A DNA stretch of 11,839 bases from JBCBCP01 sp039178165. Lineage in GTDB: Bacteria; Pseudomonadota; Alphaproteobacteria; Rhodobacterales; Rhodobacteraceae. Positions 6,551 through 11,839 of this stretch are shown here, piece after piece. The notes under the pieces are model-generated. The model was not told the origin of the DNA, searched no databases, and saw nothing but the letters and a program-made list of their open reading frames with translations. The stretch is from positions 1-11,839 of the forward strand of contig JBCDFL010000102.1 in assembly GCA_039178165.1 (NCBI GenBank), given 5' to 3'. Numbering within the stretch: the stretch's first letter is position 1; each line of letters begins with the position of its first letter. The position numbers and the translations under genes are program-made.

Positions 6551-7311
6551 ACCTGTTCGACTTGAGCGGGCGCACCTGTCTGCTGACCGGTGCGTCTAAG
6601 GGCATGGGCCTGCACATGGCCACCGCCCTGGCGCAGCACGGTGCCAAGGTGGTCATCTCCTCCCGCAGCCAGGACGATCTGGATGCGGCGGCGGCGGGCA
6701 TCAACTCTGCCGTGGGCCGGGACGCGGCGGTCGGGATCGCCTGCAATGTGGGCCACAAGGACCAGCTGGAGGCGCTTGTTTCCAAGGCGCGCGAGGCGTC
6801 CGGTCCTATCAAGGCTGTGATCGGCAATGCGGGCGTGAACCCGCATTACGGCTCCATCACCGATATCGGCGATGACGCCTACGAGAAGACCATGAACGCC
6901 AATGTGCAGTCGAACCTGTGGCTCGCCAAATTGGTCGTGGACGATATGGAGGGGGGCGGGTCAATGGCCTTCACCTCCTCCATCGGCGCGTTCAAGCCCT
7001 CGGCCGAGCTAGGCACCTATGGCATGTCCAAGCTCGCGCTCATCGGCCTGGTGAGGAACCTGGCGTTGGAGTTCGGCCCAAAGGGCGTGCGCGTCAACGC
7101 GATCTGTCCCGGTCTGGTCAAGACCGACTTCGCCCGCGCGCTGTGGGACGATCCGGACCGGGAGGCCAAGATCAACAAGCAGATCCCCCTCCGCCGCTTG
7201 GGCGAGCCAGAGGATTTCGAAGGCTTGGCGGTCTTCCTCGCCTCCGACGCCAGTAAATATGTGACCGGCCAGGCCCTGACGGTCTGCGGCGGCTCTAGCA
7301 TGTGGGCCTGA
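6547..7311 (+). CDS. Short-chain dehydrogenase/reductase, probably NADP(H)-dependent
   Basis: A classical 254-aa SDR. Nucleotide-binding TGASKGMG is at 14-21, NAGV at about 94-97, and the catalytic set is S145, Y158 and K162 (YGMSK); NAICPGLVKTDF follows. Strand beta-2 ends in SSR (R40), and a basic residue here usually means NADP(H) (family knowledge). In its operon it could oxidise a hydroxyacyl-CoA or reduce a ketoacyl intermediate. The gene begins with ATGA overlapping the dehydrogenase stop, with GAAGG 7 bases upstream, so translation is coupled. The substrate cannot be named; resemblance to DHRS4-type carbonyl reductases is superficial. Confidence 0.88.
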   Translation: MNLFDLSGRTCLLTGASKGMGLHMATALAQHGAKVVISSRSQDDLDAAAAGINSAVGRDAAVGIACNVGHKDQLEALVSKAREASGPIKAVIGNAGVNPHYGSITDIGDDAYEKTMNANVQSNLWLAKLVVDDMEGGGSMAFTSSIGAFKPSAELGTYGMSKLALIGLVRNLALEFGPKGVRVNAICPGLVKTDFARALWDDPDREAKINKQIPLRRLGEPEDFEGLAVFLASDASKYVTGQALTVCGGSSMWA

Positions 7312-7312
7312 C

Positions 7313-8089
7313 ATGGAACTCAAAGACAAGATCATCGTCGTCACGGGCGCCGCGAGCGGGATCGGGCGCGAGATGTGCCGCGGCTTTGCCGCCGAAGGCG
7401 CCAAACACGTCGTCGCGGTAGACCGTGACCTGGAGGGCGCGCAGAGTATCGCCAGCGAAATCAACGCCACAGCGCATCAGGTTGATGTGTCGCGTGAAGA
7501 TCAGATCGTCCGCATGATCGACGAGGTGGAGGCCAATATCGGCCCCATCGACCTCTTCTGCTCTAACGCCGGTATCTTGATGGCGGGCGGTATGGAGGTG
7601 CCGAACGAGGACTGGCAGCGCATTTGGGAAGTCAACGTGATGTCCCATGTCTGGGCGGCCCGCAAGCTGGTGCCGCTGATGACGGCGCGGGGCGGCGGCT
7701 ATATGCTGAACACCTCCTCCGCCGCGGGCTTGCTGAACCAGGTGGGTAGCGCGCCCTACGGCGTGACCAAGCATGCCGCGGTCGCGGTGGCCGAATGGCT
7801 GGCCATGACCCACGGCGACGATGGCATCAAAGTCTCCGTCCTCTGCCCCCAGGCCGTGCGGACAGAGATGACGCGCGGCCACGAAGAGCATGTCGCCGCC
7901 CTCGACGGCATGCTGGAACCTGCTGATGCCGTGCGCGCTTGTATCGAGACGATCCGGGCGGAGACATTCCTCGTCCTGCCCCACGCCTCCGTCCTGGGGT
8001 ACATGCAGGCCAAGACGGCGAATTACGACAAGTGGATCGGCGGAATGCGCAAGCTGAACCGCATCTACGGGGACGTGCCCGGGACGTAG
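7313..8089 (+). CDS. Short-chain dehydrogenase/reductase, probably NAD(H)-dependent
   Basis: A second 258-aa SDR, distinct in sequence from its neighbour. Motifs: TGAASGIG (11-18), NAG (85-87), S136, Y149 and K153 (YGVTK). Asp37 at the end of beta-2 (VAVDRD) points to NAD(H). The usual PG after the active site is replaced by PQ (CPQAVRTEM). The C-terminus extends as a helical segment (about 218-250) with Trp/Tyr, probably shaping the substrate pocket. The ATG follows the previous stop by one base. An alcohol/3-hydroxyacyl-CoA oxidation step of the pathway is plausible. It is the last gene of the rightward operon; the stop codon's final base begins a perfect palindrome. Confidence 0.87.
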   Translation: MELKDKIIVVTGAASGIGREMCRGFAAEGAKHVVAVDRDLEGAQSIASEINATAHQVDVSREDQIVRMIDEVEANIGPIDLFCSNAGILMAGGMEVPNEDWQRIWEVNVMSHVWAARKLVPLMTARGGGYMLNTSSAAGLLNQVGSAPYGVTKHAAVAVAEWLAMTHGDDGIKVSVLCPQAVRTEMTRGHEEHVAALDGMLEPADAVRACIETIRAETFLVLPHASVLGYMQAKTANYDKWIGGMRKLNRIYGDVPGT

Positions 8090-8110
8090 TCAATTCTTGC
8101 AAGAATTGAC
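8089..8110. terminator. Perfect palindrome (11-bp arms, no spacer) after the operon
   Basis: GTCAATTCTTG (8089-8099) is followed directly by its exact complement CAAGAATTGAC (8100-8110), starting inside the stop codon of the last SDR gene. In RNA the tip would open into a small loop. There is no clear T-run, so it is either a weak bidirectional terminator between the convergent operons or a protein-binding dyad. Confidence 0.5.
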
Positions 8111-8120
8111 CGCCTTTGAG

Positions 8121-8158
8121 CCTTGAAGGTTCGATCCACAGAGATCCTTCAAGGATCG
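8121..8158. terminator. Overlapping inverted repeats at the convergent gene end
   Basis: CCTTGAAGG (8121-8129) pairs with CCTTCAAGG (8146-8154), 16-nt loop. Alternatively CGATCC (8132-8137) pairs with GGATCG (8153-8158), or GATCCTT pairs with AAGGATC around one C (8143-8157). The structures exclude one another and span the stop codon of the thioesterase gene. They probably help end transcription of both operons; evidence is structural only. Confidence 0.42.
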
Positions 8159-9021
8159 CCTTTCGGCGCGATGGGGCGGATCAGACCTTCCTGCGCGGTG
8201 CTGGCCACCAACGTGCCGTCGGCGGCGTAGATGCTGCCGCGGTTGAAGCCGCGCGCGCCGCCAGACCAGGGGCTGTCCATGTCGTAGAGGTGCCAGTTCT
8301 GGAACGCCGGCGTCGCGTGAAACCACATCGCGTGGTCGAGGCTGGCGGACATGATCTTGCCCTGAAACCAGGTCAGCCCGTGGGGCCGCAGGGACGAACC
8401 CAGAAGGTTCATGTCCGACGCGTAAGCCAGCAAGCAATGCTGCATCTGGGGCGAGCAACCCTCCGCCGCCGACATGCGGAACCACAGATGGTTGCGGTCA
8501 TCCGTCGGGCCGGGGTCGAAGAAGTCGCGCGGCGCGACCTCGCGGATGTCGATGGGCCGGGCGCGCAGGAAGTCCTGGCGGTATTTCTCCGGCAGTTTGT
8601 CCGCGACTGCCGCGCGCAGCGCCGGCCGGTCCTGCAGCCCGTCCGGGTCCGGCACCTCAGGCGCACTATGCTGGTGGTGGGGGCCATCTTCCGTCACGTG
8701 GAAGGACGCGCTCATGTTCAGGATCTGCTTGCCGTGCTGGATCGCAACGACCCGGCGCGTGGTAAAGCTGCCCCCGTCGCGGGCGCGGTCCACCTGATAG
8801 ATCACCGGAATTTTCGGATCGCCCGGCCGGATGAAATAGGCGTGCAGCGAGTGGCAAAGGCGATCCTCGACCGTGCGGTAGGCCGCGGCCAGGGCCTGCG
8901 CGATGACCTGCCCGCCAAAGATGCGGGTCGGCGTTTCGCCCCCCTGCCCGGTCCCGCGGAACAGATCGACCTCCAGCGGCTCGACATCGAGGAGGTCCAG
9001 CAGCGTTTCATGCGCGTTCAC
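8149..9021 (-). CDS. tesB: Acyl-CoA thioesterase II
   Basis: Hydrolyses acyl-CoA to free acid and CoA in the cytosol; TesB enzymes have a double hot-dog fold and broad substrate range. At 290 aa it has the normal length. The first half carries RIFGGQVIAQAL (33-44), HSLHAYFIRPGDP (57-69) and the GGSFTTRRV segment (83-91); the second half carries the catalytic set at family positions: D203 (YASDMN), S227 (SASLDHAMWFH, where Escherichia coli TesB has Thr228) and Q277 (STAQEGLIR). Thr to Ser keeps the hydroxyl. The start is GTG, with GGAG 7 bases upstream inside the preceding gene; the two genes overlap by 14 bp, so it is translationally coupled to acetoacetyl-CoA synthetase. This pairing suggests a role in CoA release or overflow control of ketoacyl-CoA, which is an inference. 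Confidence 0.93.
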   Translation of the reverse strand: MNAHETLLDLLDVEPLEVDLFRGTGQGGETPTRIFGGQVIAQALAAAYRTVEDRLCHSLHAYFIRPGDPKIPVIYQVDRARDGGSFTTRRVVAIQHGKQILNMSASFHVTEDGPHHQHSAPEVPDPDGLQDRPALRAAVADKLPEKYRQDFLRARPIDIREVAPRDFFDPGPTDDRNHLWFRMSAAEGCSPQMQHCLLAYASDMNLLGSSLRPHGLTWFQGKIMSASLDHAMWFHATPAFQNWHLYDMDSPWSGGARGFNRGSIYAADGTLVASTAQEGLIRPIAPKGDP

Positions 9022-10969
9022 GTGCGTACTCCACGAAGAAATCGAAGCTGCCCGGATTGGCCATGGAATCGCGGTTCACGACCTTTGAGGCGTCCCCGCC
9101 CAGCAGCAGTTTTTTGACCGGTACTTCCAGTTTCTTGCCGCTGAGGGTGCGGGGCACCTCGGCGATCTGGATGATCTCGTTGGGGATGAAGCGGGCGCTG
9201 ACCGCCTCTTTGATCGCGCCGCCGATCTTCGCCTTCAGCGCCTCGTCCAGTGCCTGGCCCTCGGCCAGCACGACGAAAAGCGGCATGAAACTCTCGCGGT
9301 CCAGAAACTCCAGATCGACGACGAGGCTGTCCATGATCTCAGGCAGGCCTTCCACGGCCTGATAGATCTCGGAGGAGCCCATGCGCAGGCCCTTGCGATT
9401 GATCGTTGCGTCCGAGCGGCCGTAGATGACGGAGGCCCCATCGGGCTGGATCGCGATCCAGTCGCCGTGGCGCCAGACGCCCGGGTAAGTGTCGAAATAG
9501 CTGCCGTGCAGCCGCGTGCCGTCCGCGTCCCCCCAGAACTTGAGCGGCATGGACGGCAGGGGCCGGGTGCAGACAAGCTCCCCCACCGCGCCGACCAGCA
9601 CCTTGCCGTCCGGGTCGAAGGCGTAGGTGGCGTTGCCCAGAGCGCGGCACTGCATCTCTCCCTTGCGGACGGGCAGACCGGGATGGCCCAGCACGAAGGC
9701 GCCCGCGATGTCTGTCCCTCCGGAAATCGGCGCGAGCCACAGGTCGGCTTTCACGGCGCCATAGATCCAATCGTAGGCATCTTCCGACAGGGGCGAGCCG
9801 GTGGAGCCCAGCGAGCGGAGCGCGGTCAGATCGACCGCATCGCCGGGCTGCACGCCGGCCTTGAGGCATCCCGCGAAATAGGCGGCGCCGGCGCCGAAAT
9901 AGGTCAGCGTCTCGTCCGCGACGAAGCGCCAGACGACGCCCATATCGGGATGGTTGGGCGCGCCGTCGAACATCGCGACGGTCGCCCCTTGCGCCAGCGC
10001 GCCCCATTGGGCGTTCCACATGATCCAGCCCGACGACGTCAGCCAGGCAAAGCGGTCATCGGGGCCGAGGTCTTTGTGCAGCGACTGCTTGGCACTTTCC
10101 AAAACGATGCCGCCGTGGCCGTGCACGATGGGTTTGGGCGTTCCGGTCGTGCCGGAGGAATAGACGATCCAGAGCGGATGTTCGAACGGGACAGGCTGCG
10201 GCTGCGTCCGGCCTTCTTCCAGCCACAGCTTTTCCCAGGGCTTCCACCCTTTGGGCACATCGCCGACGACGGGCACCAATACGCGCAGCGTGAGGCTCGG
10301 CAGGCCCGCCTCGATCTCCTCCAGCACGGCGCGGCGGTCGATGGTCTTGCCCGCGTGGACATAGCCGTCCTGGGCGATCAGCGCCTTCGGCTCGATCTGC
10401 CGAAACCGGTCGAGGATCGCGACATGGCCCATATCGGGCGCGCAGAGCGACCAGATCGCGCCGAGGGAGGCGGTCGCGAGAAACGCAATAAGCGCCACTT
10501 CGGTGTTGGGCAGGATCGCGACGACCCTGTCCCCCTGCCCCACGCCGCGCCGCTGCAGCCCGGCGGCCACCGCTTGGACGCGCGCGTCCAGCTCGGCCCA
10601 GCTGAGGCGGGATTTGCCGAACGTCTCGGACGTGACGGCGATCGCGGTTTGATCGGGGCGCGTGGCGGCGTGGCGCAGGATCGCATCTGCATAGTTCAGC
10701 CGCGCGCCCTGCCCCCAAACTGCCCCGGGCATCCGGTCTTCGTTCAGAAACGTGGTCGGCGGCACCTCCGCGGGAAGGTCAAAAAAGCCCCAGATCGCGG
10801 ACCAGAACCCCTCCAAATCCTCGGTCGACCAGCGCCACATCGCCTCGTAATCGTCGAAATGCAGGCCGCGATGCGCGCCGAGCCAGCGCTCGAACTGCGC
10901 CATGGTGGAGGCGGCGGCGCGCTCCGGGCTGGGGGTCCAGAGGATGTCGGGGCGGGTCATGTCAGACAT
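9008..10969 (-). CDS. Acetoacetyl-CoA synthetase (acetoacetate-CoA ligase)
   Basis: Joins acetoacetate to CoA using ATP, giving acetoacetyl-CoA for central or polyhydroxybutyrate metabolism. With the start at 10969 it is 653 aa, the usual AACS size, and it begins with the family-typical DILWTPSPERAAAS. Motifs: YSSGTTGTPKP at about 270-280, GWIMWNAQWGAL, the AACS-characteristic GGTDIAGAF and GRSDATINRKGLRMGSSEIY, and the C-terminal lysine K612 in RTLSGKKLEVPVKK. An upstream in-frame extension to 11071 is rejected because it lies wholly over the hydrolase gene. A start at 10960 (ATGA overlap with the upstream stop, 650 aa) is equally possible; the ribosome site is weak for both. The gene is flanked by the hydrolase and tesB on the same strand with overlaps, so the three form one operon. 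Confidence 0.93.
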   Translation of the reverse strand: MSDMTRPDILWTPSPERAAASTMAQFERWLGAHRGLHFDDYEAMWRWSTEDLEGFWSAIWGFFDLPAEVPPTTFLNEDRMPGAVWGQGARLNYADAILRHAATRPDQTAIAVTSETFGKSRLSWAELDARVQAVAAGLQRRGVGQGDRVVAILPNTEVALIAFLATASLGAIWSLCAPDMGHVAILDRFRQIEPKALIAQDGYVHAGKTIDRRAVLEEIEAGLPSLTLRVLVPVVGDVPKGWKPWEKLWLEEGRTQPQPVPFEHPLWIVYSSGTTGTPKPIVHGHGGIVLESAKQSLHKDLGPDDRFAWLTSSGWIMWNAQWGALAQGATVAMFDGAPNHPDMGVVWRFVADETLTYFGAGAAYFAGCLKAGVQPGDAVDLTALRSLGSTGSPLSEDAYDWIYGAVKADLWLAPISGGTDIAGAFVLGHPGLPVRKGEMQCRALGNATYAFDPDGKVLVGAVGELVCTRPLPSMPLKFWGDADGTRLHGSYFDTYPGVWRHGDWIAIQPDGASVIYGRSDATINRKGLRMGSSEIYQAVEGLPEIMDSLVVDLEFLDRESFMPLFVVLAEGQALDEALKAKIGGAIKEAVSARFIPNEIIQIAEVPRTLSGKKLEVPVKKLLLGGDASKVVNRDSMANPGSFDFFVEYARERA

Positions 10970-11839
10970 GCGTGCACCATCGCTTTGAGCTCGGACCGCG
11001 CCGGGTAACTGGACGACGGCGCGAGCTGGGTGAAGAAAACGCAAGAGAGCTGGTGCACCGGATCGACCCAAAAGAAGGTGGAGGCCATGCCGCCCCAGCT
11101 GAAATCGCCGACCGATCCCGGCACACGGGCGCGCGCCGGGTCCAGAACGACCGCGCCGCCGATCCCGAAGCCCATCCCGTCCATCGGCTGCTCCGCGAAA
11201 GACGCCGGCCCCATCGCCGCGATCTCGCCCACCAGGTGGTTGCGTTTCATGAAGCGGCAGATCGAAGGGGAGACGAGGCCTGCCCCGTCGCGGCGCAGCG
11301 CCTCGGCAAAGCGGAGGTAATCGTCAATCGTGCCCACCAGGCCGCCGCCCCCCGAATGCAAGGTGGGCGCGTGGTAGCTGCTGGTACCCGGCGCATCGAC
11401 CAGGCGAAGGGGATTTTCGCTCCGATCCTGACTGCCCAGGGCCATGGCCCCGCCCGCCAGCGGGGTGTAGAGCGCGGCGAAACGGTCCGCGCCTTTCGCC
11501 GGCACGCCAAAGGCCGTCTCTGTCATGCCTAACGGGCCGAAGACACGTTCGGCCATCACATCGCCCAGGCTGCGCCCTGTCATTTCTTCGATCACGCGGC
11601 CGATCACGTCGATGGCGACGCTGTATTCCCACCGCGATCCGGGATGAAAGGCCAGCGGCAGCACAGCGACCTTGCGCGTGACCTCCGCAAGGCTGCCTTG
11701 CCCGTGTTTGTAGACCAGATCTTCGGCCTGCATCGCCTCCGCCAGCGTGCCGGGGTTGAACGGATAGCTAAGGCCGGAGGTGTGGGTCAGCAGTTGGTGC
11801 AGCGTCGGCGTGGCGCAAGGCTCCGTCTGGTCGATCCGC
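10957..11839 (-). CDS. Serine hydrolase, beta-lactamase (class C/EstB-like) family, 5' end outside the window
   Basis: About 293 codons of the C-terminal part are visible and the frame stays open to the window edge, so the ATG at 11733 is internal, not the start. Family landmarks: LLTHTSGL near the edge, PGSRWEYSVAIDVIG carrying the Tyr of the YxN-like motif (here YSV), VFGPLGMTETAFGVP, GGGGLVGTIDDYLRFAEAL, and a C-terminal WGGMASTFFWVDP region. The catalytic SxxK motif should lie just beyond the window. Members include esterases, amidases and true class C beta-lactamases; the company of acetoacetyl-CoA synthetase and TesB makes an esterase more likely, perhaps releasing a short keto or hydroxy acid. 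This is inference from context. No signal peptide can be assessed. The stop overlaps the next gene's start region. Confidence 0.88.
   Translation of the reverse strand, partial: RIDQTEPCATPTLHQLLTHTSGLSYPFNPGTLAEAMQAEDLVYKHGQGSLAEVTRKVAVLPLAFHPGSRWEYSVAIDVIGRVIEEMTGRSLGDVMAERVFGPLGMTETAFGVPAKGADRFAALYTPLAGGAMALGSQDRSENPLRLVDAPGTSSYHAPTLHSGGGGLVGTIDDYLRFAEALRRDGAGLVSPSICRFMKRNHLVGEIAAMGPASFAEQPMDGMGFGIGGAVVLDPARARVPGSVGDFSWGGMASTFFWVDPVHQLSCVFFTQLAPSSSYPARSELKAMVHACLT

Noticed and set aside
9467..11008. 513-codon rightward frame opposite acetoacetyl-CoA synthetase
   Set aside because: Antisense shadow; the leftward frame carries the full set of ligase motifs.
10970..11071. N-terminal extension of the acetoacetyl-CoA synthetase to 11071
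   Set aside because: The extra 34 residues lie entirely within the hydrolase gene, lack family resemblance, and better starts exist at 10969 and 10960.

Overview
The window looks like a piece of a GC-rich alphaproteobacterial genome, most likely Rhodobacterales. That assignment is an inference from high GC, codon use, GTG/TTG starts and the style of the acyl-CoA genes; no rRNA or other taxonomic marker is present. It has two unlike halves joined near 2.4-2.55 kb.

Left part (about 1-2500): a compact leftward gene block typical of a phage, plasmid or integrated small replicon. Two coupled helix-turn-helix proteins come first (77 and 162 aa). A 320-bp non-coding region follows, holding a 22-bp-period direct repeat, several inverted repeats of the same GGGGGTCAA core, an AT-rich stretch and four consecutive perfect GC-rich hairpins. 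After it lies a tightly packed or overlapping series of small unknown genes (97, 121, 206 and 51 aa, with another starting at the edge). One of these carries a zinc-ribbon-like cysteine array. The non-coding region looks like a replication origin and/or a control region. No integrase, capsid or recognisable replication initiator is inside the window, so the element type stays open.

Middle (2500-8110): an orphan Rho-independent terminator, then a 200-bp leader with two palindromes, then a rightward five-gene operon with overlapping or nearly touching genes: acyl-CoA synthetase, enoyl-CoA hydratase/isomerase, an ACAD10/11-type acyl-CoA dehydrogenase and two short-chain dehydrogenases. Together these could activate an organic acid to its CoA thioester and carry it through a beta-oxidation-like series (dehydrogenation, hydration, alcohol oxidation). 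The ACAD subfamily hints at a hydroxylated or otherwise modified acid, but the substrate cannot be read from the sequence.

Right part (8149-11839): a leftward, translationally coupled operon convergent with the previous one. It encodes a beta-lactamase-fold serine hydrolase (5' end outside the window), acetoacetyl-CoA synthetase and a TesB-type acyl-CoA thioesterase. It fits metabolism of short-chain 3-keto/3-hydroxy acids and their CoA esters. The 59 bp between the convergent operons holds palindromes that may serve as a two-way transcription end.

The most unusual pieces are the origin-like region at 1404-1679, the unknown overlapping genes beside it, and the catabolic operon with an ACAD11-like enzyme but no kinase gene in the window.
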